In this document: piece by piece, positions 1-11,500 of the stretch | How the letters are laid out: each line of letters opens with the position of its first letter | How positions within the stretch are numbered: the first letter of the stretch is position 1 | Assembly (NCBI GenBank): GCA_027943245.1 | Contig: JANDJZ010000063.1 | Coordinates: 88,881 to 152,880 of the forward strand | Direction of reading: 5' to 3' | Origin: Acanthamoeba sp. SK_2022b | Taxonomy: Eukaryota > Discosea > Longamoebia > Acanthamoebidae | Length of the DNA stretch: 64,000 bases | Translations under genes and position numbers: made by a program | The notes under the pieces: generated by a model | The model's database searches: none | Seen by the model: only the letters and a program-made list of their open reading frames with translations | What the model was told of the DNA's origin: nothing

Positions 1-46
1 TTTAATATATTCATTATTATTATTATTATTATTGGCAATTGGATAG

Positions 47-1094
47 GTTACCCGAACGTGGGCAAGAGCAGTTTGATCAACAGCTTGAAGCGAGAGCGTG
101 CCGTAGGCGTGGGCGCCACTCCCGGCTACACGCGCGCCATGCAGGAGGTGCACATCGACAAGCACGTCAAGCTGCTGGATTGTCCCGGTATCGTGTTCTC
201 CGAGAGCTCGTCCGAGTCCGACCTGGTGCTCCGCAACTGCATCAAGGTCGAGCAGATCACCGATACCGTCAAGCCCGGTACGCTACCGCCGTTACTTCTT
301 TATCTTCATTACTGTCTGCTTGCAATTCTCATACAAAATATTTATTTAATTCAATTATTTTATCGTTCTCACGTCCTTTGCGCTGTGTTGCTTGCAGTTG
401 ACCTGATCCTCAGTCGATGCCGAAGGGAGAAGCTGATGGAGATGTACAAGATTCCCATCTACCACGACGTGCGGGAATTCCTCTGCCACATTGCGCACAA
501 GCGCGGCAAGCTTGGCAAGGTATGCGACCGTTTGTGGATTATTTTTTATTTCTCAATTGTTGTTGAAGCAACTCCTGCTCGCCTTACCCATCACGATCGT
601 CGCCTTGGCCAGGGTGGTGTGCCCGAGTACGAGGCCGCAGCGCGCACGGTGCTGCAGGACTGGAACTCGGGCAAGATCGCGTTCTACACCGAGCCTCCGA
701 AGGAGCGGAAGGGCATCCACGTGTCGGCGCAGGTCGTGTCCCAGTTCTCGGAGGAGATCAAGCTCAACGAGATTTTCGTCAACGAGGACTCCTCGGGTAC
801 CACGCCCTCACACAACTGCAGCGACGGCGTACGTGAAATGACAGGCGCGTGTGCATGCGCGCAGTGCTTTCTGGTCTCGCGGACACGGACAGCGGCCGCT
901 TCATGTCGATGGGCACTAGCGTGTTCTCGTCGACCGTAGACACGAATCTCATGCGGCACCTGGGCACGGAGATGGAGGACATGGGCCCGGACGACGACGA
1001 CGATGACAAGACGACGATCCAGCAAACGGTAGCGCATCACCTCCCCTCATCATCACACCATCATCATCCCACCTTGCTTGTCCATGCTCATGGC

Positions 1095-1168
<74 letters not shown>

Positions 1169-1677
1169 AGCGATACCTTGTGCGAGGTGACGAGAACCCG
1201 ACCGCTGCGGATGGCATGCTCGAGGAACAGCAGACCGGGGACGCTCTGGAGGCCAACGCCACGCTCATCCAGCAGCGCAAGCTCCTCGAGGATGAGGACA
1301 AGATCAACCCGCAGACGCAGAAGGAGCGAAGGAAGCAGATCAAGATGCTCCGAAAGATGAAGAGGAAGGGCAAGGAGACGATGGGCATGGCCATGCTGGG
1401 CGACGAGGACGAGGACGACGGGGAGGAGGATGACGACGAAGACGGTGTCGACTTCGACGACGGCCAGGTTGCCGATACGGTGGAGAGCGTCACCAGCCGG
1501 CTGGGCTTGTTCACGCCGGACGACCTCATGAAGTTCCTCGAGACCAAGAAGGCCAACAAGAGGAAGAACAGGAAGGGCAAGCAAAAGGTCGAGGACGATG
1601 AGGAAGACGAAGAGGAGGAAGCCGGCGCCAACATGGACGAGGAAGAGGAGTTGTTCGACGTCGATGAGATGAACTAA
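47..1677 (+). CDS. GNL3: Nucleostemin/GNL3-like nucleolar GTPase, 3' part (5' end outside window)
   Basis: The window opens in an intron. The first exon begins at base 47 with the P-loop GYPNVGKSSLINSL, followed by a G3-type DCPGIVFSESSSE. This is the order expected for a circularly permuted YlqF/nucleostemin GTPase whose G4 motif lies upstream of the window. Introns fit at 278-397, 520-612, about 833-875 and 1029-1170; the third is the least certain. After the G domain come GGVPEYEAAARTVL and IKLNEIFVNED, the conserved tail of the GNL3 branch. A highly acidic and basic C-terminus follows (Asp/Glu runs, KQIKMLRKMKRKGK) and ends at TAA 1675-1677. Family members act in the nucleolus in large-subunit ribosome maturation. 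The last intron is largely a TG microsatellite. GNL3/Nug1 fits better than GNL2 on the switch and tail motifs, but the missing N-terminus prevents a firm choice. Confidence 0.85.
1096..1167. repeat. (TG)n microsatellite inside an intron
   Basis: An uninterrupted run of about 35 TG units fills the 3' half of the last intron of the GNL3-like gene and stops three bases before the CAG acceptor at 1168-1170. The expected polypyrimidine tract is therefore replaced by an alternating GU tract in the transcript. Confidence 0.95.
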
Positions 1678-1908
1678 AAACGGCTGTCCAGACACTGTTC
1701 TTTCTCCCACTGCTGCGTCGTATTTCCCAACCTCGCCCCCCCCCCAAATGCCACCCCCCAAGTGCCGGTTTGTTACAAAGTTTCGACCAACCGCCGCTCT
1801 GTGTCGACTTGTCGCGGACAGCAGGCGGCGGACAACCGCAACAAAACCGGCACACACCCCAACATCACCACACACACACCAATAACAACACAACACCAGC
1901 GACCTAAC

Positions 1909-3560
1909 ATGACGACTGCGCTGTTCCCACGCCATCTCTATTGGTCCCTGCTGAGCGAGTTGAAGGAGATCATAGTACCCGGGAGCTTCGTGGAACTTGT
2001 CCAGGACACTGGGAGGGCCTCTTTCAAGGGGAGGAACGCACAAGCCTCCAAAAAACGCTTCGATGAAGTAGTGAGGAGGCTCAAGCAAGCAGACGCTTTG
2101 AAAGCGGAGGAGTACGTTGAAGAGGCACGTACACCTTTCCTGCAGACTGTTGCTGGCATACTCAACCCCGGTTCTATCATCAGGGAACTACCTTGGGGCC
2201 TGCGTACAACCCTTCCGAAGTTGCGTTACTGCCCGTCACTGGTCATCAACCCAACGTGGTAGGGTCCTACAGCTGGAATATGGAAGTTGCGGACGAGCCC
2301 TACGAGGTTCCAGGACGATTGGTACCAAGTGGGCTGCCATAGAAGGCGTCGTGCTCGAAGCTGATTGTGCTCGGTGTGGCCACAGCGTGCCTACTGCGCA
2401 CCTCGGACCCCTTTGTCTCTTGGCGGCCCTGATCATGAACCCTCCTCCTCTTCCTGGGAGGCCACGCGAGGCACCGCTACTGCGATGGAACCCATTGTCA
2501 TGGCCTGCTGCGCTCTCAAGCCCTCCTTCTCAGTGCGTAGCCTCTTCTCATCCAATGATAACAAATGATCTTACAACTCCACCTCTGTGTCCAGTTGTCA
2601 GACTACCAGGTGGTGACCGATAGGAATAACCTCCGGAAGATCTTCAGGTGGGCCTGTGGAGATCAGGCCCGCTGGCGCATCGACCTAGAGAAGTTGACGT
2701 CGGACACGATCGTCATGCTTAGATTCGACCCACCAGAGGAGAACGACTCCGACAGTCTGCGGCGCATAAGGAATAGCGGGTGGAGCTTCGAGGACGCTTG
2801 CTGTGGCGGCCTTCCCACTTCCGATTCCTACCGCACCCTGCTTGAATTCACCATGGCCGATATCAAGTTCCTCATGCGGTGCGAGATTGACGCCGCCATG
2901 CCGCACGAGCTCGAAGAGGCGCTGGCCAAGCTGTCCATCGGTGCATCTGCCCCGCTTCAAAAGGTGGAGGGCAGCGAGCGCGTGTTTCAACGTACGGACA
3001 ATCCTCTCGCTCCGCAGTTCGTCGAGATCACATCGATGCGCCAAGAGCGTTTCAACAAGCCCCGGTACGTTGCACTGTCTCCTGTGAACGGGATGCTTAC
3101 AGTGACACGCCCATTCACGCAGAGATCACAAAGAGATGAAGGACCGGTGGTTCCAGGCCTACCTTGCAGGCGTTGAGACGATGGTTTTCGGCCTGAAGAA
3201 CGCTGTTGAGGTCTCCTCAATAGTCGAGCTCACCCCTTCGCAGTTGCTGCAACGTTTTAGGGTGCGTGTTCATCGTCCTTGGATTCGCATTAGCCTGACC
3301 GCTTGTGCTGAGGCGCCATTTCTGCTTTCTAGATGGACCCATCGAAAGAGCTCAGCATAGCGATGGACGTCGTACGCTTCGTTAAGGACTACATGGCGAA
3401 CGTGCCTGTAGGCTCGCAACATTCGCTGTTCTTTGAGCCCAACGACCACACACCCGCCATCAAGCTGCGGCAAAGACCCGAAGGCACCGAGCGGGCGTTC
3501 CCAGCCTACGTCTACGAAAACCAATCCTTCTCTATCGTTGACATCGGGTCTGATGAGTGA
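1909..3560 (+). CDS. Protein of the fungal-type SYxW...VTDRNNLRK family (function unknown)
   Basis: A multi-exon gene on the plus strand, with the start ATG taken at 1909 after a poorly coding leader. Recognisable blocks in order are VVGSYSWNMEVAD with a following PYEVPG at about 2257-2320, EPIVMACCALKPSFS at about 2488-2540, then LSDYQVVTDRNNLRKIFRW from 2595. The splice 2541-2594 joins SFS directly to LSDYQ in frame. Later exons carry GWSFEDACC, RTLLEFTMADIKFLMRCEID, a helical stretch and a C-terminal exon ending at TGA 3558-3560. The combination (SYxW, EP..., VTDRNNLRK, then a conserved region ending in a ..F..R.E.DA block) matches, from memory, a family common in ascomycetes that databases often label geranylgeranyl pyrophosphate synthetase, probably wrongly: no DDxxD prenyl-synthase motif is visible here. 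Two or three exon borders between 2129 and 2480 are unresolved. Function is unknown. Confidence 0.6.
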
Positions 3561-3892
3561 TCATCTCCCCGAGGTTGTGGCCTATCGTTGACGCAAAAGA
3601 AATAAACATTTACTTGTTTTCTCGTGCCCCTTCGCGCATCTGTGCCATGGCGGCAGTCGTGGGTGCGTCCTCCTCGCCATAACGCTGGTGTACGTAGTGG
3701 CTGCAGCTCTCGGCGACCACTCCTCCGAGGAAGGTTACTGGCCCCAGGGACTGGGGAACCCGACGACAGCCGGCCAGCAGCCGCCCGCCAGGTAGCACGA
3801 CCAATGAAAAACAAGAAGCGAGGAGGCTGACGTAGTTTAGGGGACAACAGATAACATCGAGCGGGAACATGTTGTTGTGTATTGTGTCGCCT
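3561..3892. other. Convergent 3' intergenic space
   Basis: These 332 bases lie between the stop codons of two converging genes. Open frames exist on both strands but show no recognisable domain or exon-like borders. The segment probably holds both 3' UTRs and polyadenylation signals; AATAAA-like aaataaac occurs near 3600. Confidence 0.5.
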
Positions 3893-6800
3893 CTAGACTT
3901 TGTGGAACTTGCCCCAGGTGAGTCGGTTGAGCGCCCCATCTTTTCGCTTGGCGTTGGGTGACTTTCTGTCCACAGCCGAGGCCTCGCGACGCTGGTGGTG
4001 GTTGTTGGCCTCCTCCTCGCTGAAGCCACCAACGCTCTCGCTGAGAGCCAACAGCTGGTAGGGGTCGATGTCGGCGATGCCCATGCGCCTTCGGCCCAAG
4101 GTAGATGACCTGCTGTCATCTGCGTTGTCGGCCTCATCAGCGCTGTTCGAGTTCACCGAAGACACGCTTGACTGCTGCGTGCGACGGATGGGCTTGGTCT
4201 TGTGGTGCCGCGTGGGCAGCGGCAGCGAGCTGCGCATGCCCTCCGGGATACCGTTGTAGGCCGACCCCGCCGCGCTGCCGCTTTTGGTCCTCTGGCGGCC
4301 CTTGGGCGCCGGCGGCAGCTGGAAGGAGGAGAGGGCTTGGGCCCAGGCCGCCTCGTCGTAGGAATGCGACTTGGAAGAGGCGGAGCGGGGGCTGATGATG
4401 GGGCTGTAGGCCGACGACTCCAAAGGCGAAGACGAACCCAGGTCGGACATGGACATGGAGAGAAGGCTCGAATGCCCCGATCTCGGCGCCCGCAGCGAGG
4501 AGGAGAAAGTGGTGGTCGCCGTGAGGGTGGGGGACTGTTGCTTGGTGCTGGGCGGCGCGGCCCCGGCCGACGACGCCATCGGTGCAGGCGACCGCGTGGT
4601 CACGCCCGAAGACGAGGCATAGGGCGCGAGAGCGGTGAGCGACTGAGACGACGCCATCACCTCCTCGGCCACCAGCGTGGCCATGCTGGACGGGACCGTC
4701 GGAGAGGTGGAGAGCGAGGCTCCGTTGCTGCCGCCGCCGCTGCTGGCGCTGCTGGAGTCGGAGAAGTTGGAGGTGGTGGGCGAATATGTGGACGAAGACG
4801 CGTGTCGTTGCCGCGTGGGGAAGAGCGACTCGAGCTTGCGATAAATTTCGCGGAAGGTGGGCCGGTCCTCGGGGTTCTCCTGTAGGCAGGGCACGATGAT
4901 CTGCGTGAAGATGTCGTCGGGACAGCCATCGGGCTTGGCTAGCCTGACGCCATCGCGCACGGCGTCGACCACCTCCCGCGTCGCCATGTCCATGTAGGGG
5001 AGCGCGCCAAAGCTGAAGATCTCCCACACCGTCACACCGAAGCTCCACACGTCGGACTTGACTGTGTATGGCTTGCCCATGAACACTTCAACGGCTGCCC
5101 CCCCCCAGGTTATGACGCAGGGGTTAGGCTGGTCCACCAACCTACGCACACGCACGACAGCCCACCAGGTGAGGTGGTCGGTACCAGTCCAGCGCACAGG
5201 GATGGTCTTCATCAGCTGCGGGTTGAGCTCGTCGGTGGAGAGTCGCGACAGCCCGAAATCGCACACCTTGACTCGGTAGACGTCGGATCGCTTGATCTCG
5301 AGCAAAAGGTTGCGCGCGGCCAGGTCGCGATGAATGATGCCGTGCGCCGCGAGGTGATCCATGCCCGCCGCGAGATCCTTGGTCATCTGTATCAGCGACT
5401 CCACGCTGATCGCATCCCTGTCGCACGAAATCGAATCGAGCGTTAGCCAGGTGCTCAGCGCAGCGCAAAGAGGTGGAAGGTTTACTTGTTCTGGATCAGA
5501 TGCTTGTCGAGCGACCCGTCGGCCATGAACTCGGTGACTATGAAGAGCTGACCCGGACCCTCCGCGAGGCCAAAAAAGGTCACCACGTTGGGGTGCGCCG
5601 GCAGGTTTCTGCGGAGGAACGGGAGGATAAAGTCAATACACTGCCCTCACGAGTGTTTGGCGGGAGGTGGATGGGGGGAGGACGTACGACATGATCTGCG
5701 CCTCAGCCAGAAATGCGGTCTTGTCGGTCGAACGGACTGACTTGATGGCGACCGTTGTTGTGCCTCGTAGTTGTCCCTGACGATGAATTAAATGAGCTAC
5801 AGCTGTTCGAATAATTAAACATTTTTTTCAAAAAAAAAAAAAAAACACGGGCAAGGGAAGAGGTGGATATACCTCCCACACGTCTCCAAAGGCGCCCACC
5901 CCCAACTTATGTACAAAGGAAAGGTCGTTTTGGCTGATCGTGGCTTTCACTGCTTCTCCTGTAAATTTGAAGTGTGCGTTGTTGTGTGTTCAGGTGATGC
6001 GAAATCACAATCGTGCGCGTGTGGGCGCGAGACAAAGGGAGGGCACCGCGTGTACGTTTGGAAGTGTCCTGGATTCGTTGAATGTAATTGTACACGGCCA
6101 GGCGTATGGAGAGAGGCAAACCCAGCTCCTGTGTGGTGAGGTTGAGTAATGGAATTTAACGTGTTCCGGTGTACCTCAATCTATGGGCAAGGCACAGGCC
6201 GACGTACCTGGAGGTCATCCTTGGTGAGGTGCTTGAGCATCTCGAACGAAATATTCGCATCCGAAAAGAGCTTCTCTCCCTCCCGCCCCAGATTGAGGCT
6301 TCTCACCATCTCGAGAAGCCGCGGGTCCAGTTGTTCGCTCGAGCCCTCGACCTGAAACGAGCCGCTCTTGGTGCCGTCGGGAAGGAGAAGAAGCGGTGAG
6401 GGTAGGAGGACGAGCGTGTGCCGAGGGCCGACCGCAATGTGCAGTGGCCTTGCGCTCGTCGTCGTGCCTCCCAATGGTCGAGGCAATTCGTGCGACGTGT
6501 TGGCCTTGCCAGCTGCTTTTTCCACCACACAGAATCAGTCAGTCGCAAGCATATGAAGAGAGAGAGAGAGAGAGAGAGAGTGGGTGAGAGAGAAGCCGAG
6601 GACGAACGCACCTGCTGCTCGCCCAGCGCCAAAGGTGTATATGACACCGCCATCGCTCACCGCGACCGAATGCCGCTCGCCGGCACCCACAAACTCGATC
6701 TTGGTATTGGCGAGCGCGTCGATCCGAACCGCGTCCCACACCGCCTTCTTAAAACCCTTACCCAGCCCTGCAGGGGAGAAGGAGAGCAGAGATGATTGTT

Positions 6801-8359
6801 GAGAACAAGCTGTGGGAAACCTCGACACAGGAGCATGCAATCGTACCCAGACAGCCGACACGGTTTTTGCCCATCGCAAAGACTAGTCCGCCGGTGGTTA
6901 GTAGCAGCGTGTGCTTCATTCCCACCGCAATGCTCTTTATCGTGAGATGGCAAGTCGAGTCTATCCGTCGGGGAGTAGTCACCACATTTCTTCTTTCATT
7001 CGATGCTGCAATTTATTGATATTAATTATTTAAAAACACACATCGTTAGCAACCTTGTGTAATGGGCGGGAGGATAGCTTGCGTACATCGAGAAAGCCAC
7101 AAATAGGATTTGGAGAGGTTGTTGTGACCAAGCCATGGGCCATTGGCTCCGAAGGAGTAGACTTGGCCCTCGCGGTCTATCGCGAAGCTCTGGTTGAAGC
7201 CTGCAGCGATATAGGTCATCGCGGTGCGTGTGACAACTTGCGTTGGTCGATGGTGGTCTTCCAGGCTGTCCACGCCCAAGGCTCCATAAGCGCCCTAGTT
7301 GGAGGGGGTGCACCACACGAGAAGGTGAGCATCCCCACCACCACACAGCACCTGAGCAACCTTGCCTTGAGCGGCCGAGCCATACCAGACCAAAGGCAAA
7401 CACTTCTCCACTATCTGCACACGCACCAAAGCGACAGTGAGCGAGGAGCTGTTTGCTTATTTCTGCAGTGGTGACTAAGTTCGTATTATTGGGGTCGCAC
7501 CGGCTAGAAGGAGGCTATGTTGGTCGCCAACGGCCACCTGCTTGATCACCTTCGGAAGGGAAACTTGCTTGGCGGTGTGGCAATTTTCTTCGTTGCCATG
7601 GCCCAGCTTGCCGTGTCGCCCTGCACCAGTTTTGCTCCGTCAGCAGACAGCAAGAAGGCACTAGAAGGTGCAAGGTTTGCATTTGGGGGGGGGGCATACC
7701 ATCACCTACGCTGTAGACGCTTCGGTCGTCTGCAGGCAAACCAACAAAGAGGTTATTAGGTCGCTCGCTAAATCGAAGGAGGTGGCAGTAGATGAGGTCG
7801 CGCACGTGTGAGAAAGAGGGCATGACTCGGGCCCAAGGCTATGCTTGCAACTCGCAAGCCGGCCAGAGGGAAGGGTTGTGGTGCAGGCCACACCTCCTGC
7901 CCCACCAAGGCGCCTGCCCTACCCCATCCCAGCACCGATCCATCCTCTGCAGGCCACGTTAGGTTGCAGAAGGTGAAGCAAGGGAGAGGAGGAAGGTTGC
8001 TGAGCAAATGAGAATCAGAATGAGAATGAGAATGCGCACCAGCAATGGCAAGGGAGGAGCGAGGGCCAGCCACCAGGGCCACGACCTGGTGGGCGAGTGC
8101 TGGGTACTCGACACGCTCGGGCTGGGCAAGAGATGTGTTTTCGAATGAGTAGACGAATCGTTGCCGCCTCCCTGTGATCGGAGAATCCATGCAGATTCAA
8201 ACTTCGAGAAATTCGAATTGCGCCAGATGTATGAATTAGAGCTTTCTCTCCGTAGCGTGTGGGTTGTGTACTCGCCCCACGTCTCCCTAAGACACGCAGA
8301 GCAACGTTACAACATACCGGCCCCGCGCAGAGAAAGAAGGTGCCCCCGCAAGTCGCCAT
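3893..8359 (-). CDS. RCC1-repeat, SAM-like, tyrosine-kinase-like protein kinase
   Basis: Read from 8359 downward, the start ATG gives MATCGGTFFLCAG. RCC1-type blades follow: ENTSLAQPERVEYPA, EDGSVLGWGRAGA, GKLGHGNEE with VIKQVAVGDQHSLLLAG, YIAAGFNQSFAIDREG, IKSIAVGMKHTLLL and IEFVGAGERHSVAV, a likely seven-bladed propeller. Next comes a SAM-like stretch (ISFEMLKHLTKDDLQ, about 6210-6330), then a kinase domain: G-loop LGVGAFGDVWE (about 5880), VAIK lysine (about 5745), catalytic loop HRDLAARN (about 5310), DFG (about 5265), IPVRWTA split by an intron at about 5105-5190, and SDVWSFGVTVWEI. HRDLAARN plus PVRWTA is the tyrosine-kinase signature rather than the serine/threonine one. The last roughly 280 residues are a Ser/Pro-rich tail ending at 3893. 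Family knowledge suggests RCC1 propellers mediate binding; the ligand is unknown. Exon borders in the first 900 bases are approximate. Confidence 0.8.
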
Positions 8360-8598
8360 GCCATGCTCGGTTCCCGACAGCAATGACGTCACAACTCGAT
8401 AGCGCCACCCGCTTTTAGGTGAGCCGGCTGTTGGAGGCTGGAGTCTCCTAAGCGACGCGGACCTATCATTTTAAATGTGCCCAAACACAGGACAAACTGC
8501 CGAATGGGGAGTGGCGTGACGCAACCTCCAGAGCAAAAGTGGGGTCAGTGAAGATACGACTTTCGCAACGAGAGGATTCGTGTTGGTCATCGAGACGT

Positions 8599-11500
8599 TC
8601 AGGCCAGCGTAAGCTCCTGCAAGAGATCGGCCAATCTTTCCTCGAGCTGGGCGAAGCTTTGCTCGCCCACTGGGTCGCCGGCTTCCTTCTCTTGGCCGTT
8701 GCCGAGGAGGGCATTCAAGTAGGCCGAGACGAGAGGATCATTGCCGTCTCCTGAGACCTCCAGCGGCGTGTTGCCCCTGCGATTGCGCTTGCCGAGGGCT
8801 GCAACGAGGTGGCCCCGGGCCTCGTCGGCCGAAAGGCTCAGGGCGCTCGGGTAGAGGCAACGCAGAGCCACCGCGAACAGCGCCAGACACTCCAGCCTCC
8901 CAATCTCCGCCGCGTAGTGCCACACACTGCAGCCGTTCAATGCGTGCGCGTTTAAGAGAGGAGAGAAACAGCTGCAATCAAGCATGGCCAGAGGAAGGCA
9001 CGCACGTGTTGCGCGAGTAGTCTTCGCAGAGAAGGAGGGCCTGCAGGGCGATCTTGGCCCGGTCGGAGCTCCTTTGCTTGCAGGCGAGTTCCACCTTCCG
9101 GAGGTCCTTGACGAGCAGCTTGGCGCAGGCCTTCACCGGCGCACAGGAGATGAAGCTCTGCATCTTGGTGAAGTTGAGCGGCGCCAGCGGGAAGCGGTAC
9201 AGGGCGTCCTCCCCGCTCGCCTCGGCTCCCTGCGCGATCGTCACCGGCTGGCTGCTCGCCCGCTCCTCGAAGCCGTTGGCCAGCTTGCGCTGGTAGACGA
9301 ACCGGTACCGACCCTCTGGCCTGTAGGGCACCGCGAACACGATCTCGCCATGTCCCGTGGTCTCGTCGACGCGAGAGCTGTGCTGGAGGAAGGCCCGAGG
9401 CTCATCGTCACCAGCATCCGAGGCCGGCTGCTGCACGTCAATGGCGCGCAGCACGATGCGATCGCCACTGACCGCGCGCGAGGTCCACCACGTAGGGCAA
9501 CGCCACCGGACCACGACCCGCTTCTCCGCGCGCTCGCGCAGCTCGATCTTATGCGCGGCCGCCATCACGCTCCACTCCTCGCTCAGTTTGGCGCGGCGGT
9601 CCTGTCGCTGTCGCTGCATGTGCTCCTCCGGCTTGAGGCTCGGGTCGGCCGCGCGGGCGAGGCGGAGGCTGCGATCCGCCGGCTCGTTGCGGACCTCGGT
9701 CAACGTATCGCACACGACTACGCCCGGGAACATGCGCCTCACGCGCATCTTGTCGTCCTGCGGAAGCTCGAGCCTCCTGGTGAGATAGGTGTAATCGCCG
9801 CCCAGGTAGTAGACCTCGCCCTCCTCGGTGAGGATCTGCACCCAGGCATTGTCGCAGCAGATGGCCACCGCGCGCGTGTCCGGCCTGCCGTTGAACAGCT
9901 CGAGCCGATGGGGCGGGCGCACTACCGACATGTCGAACGTCGACGTGATCGAGTAGAGGAAGTCGTCGATGCCGCGCCCGTGCTTGGGATGCTCGCCAAA
10001 GGCGTGCACACGTCCGTCGTCCATCAGCAGCGCCACAAAGTCGGAGCCCACTTGCGCGTCGACGACGCATTGATCGACGCCGGCGAGGGACTCGAGCCGG
10101 ATCGGCCTGTCGACGTAGCGCTCCTGCGTCCGCTTGCGTATGAAGACCTCGGTGACGGGGGGGCTGGTTGACGAGGTAATGGTCTGCTTTATGTCGTAGG
10201 GCTCCGGCATGGCGCCCCACATGTAGACGAAGCCCAGCCGATCGACCGCCGCGTAGGTGCGGCAGCAGGCGGACACCGACACGATGGGCTCGTCCGAGAA
10301 ACGAGGAACGCGGTAGGGCGTCGAGGTGGGTTCCTCCTCGCCGGCCTCGTTCAGGCGGTAGCCCCACTGCCACACCTCGCCTTCCTTCGTGAGGGCCAGC
10401 GACGCGTTGGCCGCAGCGCACACCTGCGCGACGATCTTGGTACGGAGCGATTCGAGGGCGATGGGCGTGAGCGAATCGGCAAGGTCGCTCGTGCCCAGCT
10501 CGCCGTGCCGTCCGCCTCCCTATATGAAATTACAACAATTTGGATAAGGAAGTTTCAATAAATAACAATAACAGTAACAGTAACAGTACAGTAACAAAAA
10601 CAATAACAATTTAAAAAAAACCTCGTAGGGGTTGCCGTAGAGACACTTGCGGCGTACCCAGGCGTACACAACACCGGTGGCGGAGACGGCCAGAGAGTGG
10701 ACGGTGCCCTTAAGGTAGTAGTTCTCCGGGTCGTTCATGGGCGCGCTGGTCATGCTTACCTGCACGATCTTCTTGGCGGCCAGACCTGAGGACGGCCGAC
10801 CATTGTCAGTGATGATGATCGAAGCGCCTGTTAGAGCAAATACATAGGCAGAAGCCGAGGGTACCGAAGATCTCCGTGGGCGCTGTCCGCTGCTCAGTGT
10901 CGCCCACGCCGAGCTGGCCATTGTCGTTGTTACCCTGCATGCAGGCCACGAAAGAGATAAGCAGGAGAATCGTGGCCTGTTGTGGCTCTCAGTTGTGTCG
11001 GTGTTGCGGGAGAGCTGACCCAGGAGAAGACGCGGTTGTCTCTGGTGAGCAGCAGTGCCGAGGTCGGTGAGCAGGAAACCTGCTCGACGCGAATGCTCTG
11101 CATCAGATCCGACAGGTCCTGCATCACGCGCGGCTTGTAGATGTGCGGCAGCGATTTATCCGCCAGCGGCTGGCTGCTGGGCGCTCTCAGCCACTCGTAG
11201 ACCACCTCTGCACGCGTGTGCCGCAAGAGTCAGAGGCCCATCGCGCACCACACGCACAGGAGACACGCGATTTCGCCCCCCCCCCCCGCACACACCTTTC
11301 TCGAGACCGTCGCGGATCAGGAGCGGCAGGGAGCAGTACAGGACGTCGATGCCCCGGTTGGTGCGGAGGCCCAACACCAAGTGGTAGACGCCCGGCTCGA
11401 ACGGGGCCGTGTCGACGTCGAACTGGCCGCGGTACTCCCACCGCCGGTGGTACCACGAGAGGGTGAACATGCGCTGGTCGTTCCCCGCCTCCATTCGCGC

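Noticed and set aside
949..2088. 379-codon minus-strand frame with a His-Thr run
   Set aside because: Antisense to the GNL3-like exons and the TG microsatellite. It has no domain, and GC-rich DNA gives long antisense frames throughout this window.
4202..4885. Arg/Gly-rich 227-codon plus-strand frame
   Set aside because: Shadow of the Ser/Pro-rich kinase tail. The composition follows from reading low-complexity GC-rich DNA on the wrong strand.
8984..10171. 395-codon plus-strand frame
   Set aside because: Antisense of the RCC1 and Ig-like exon at 8978-10423, which has clear domain content on the minus strand.
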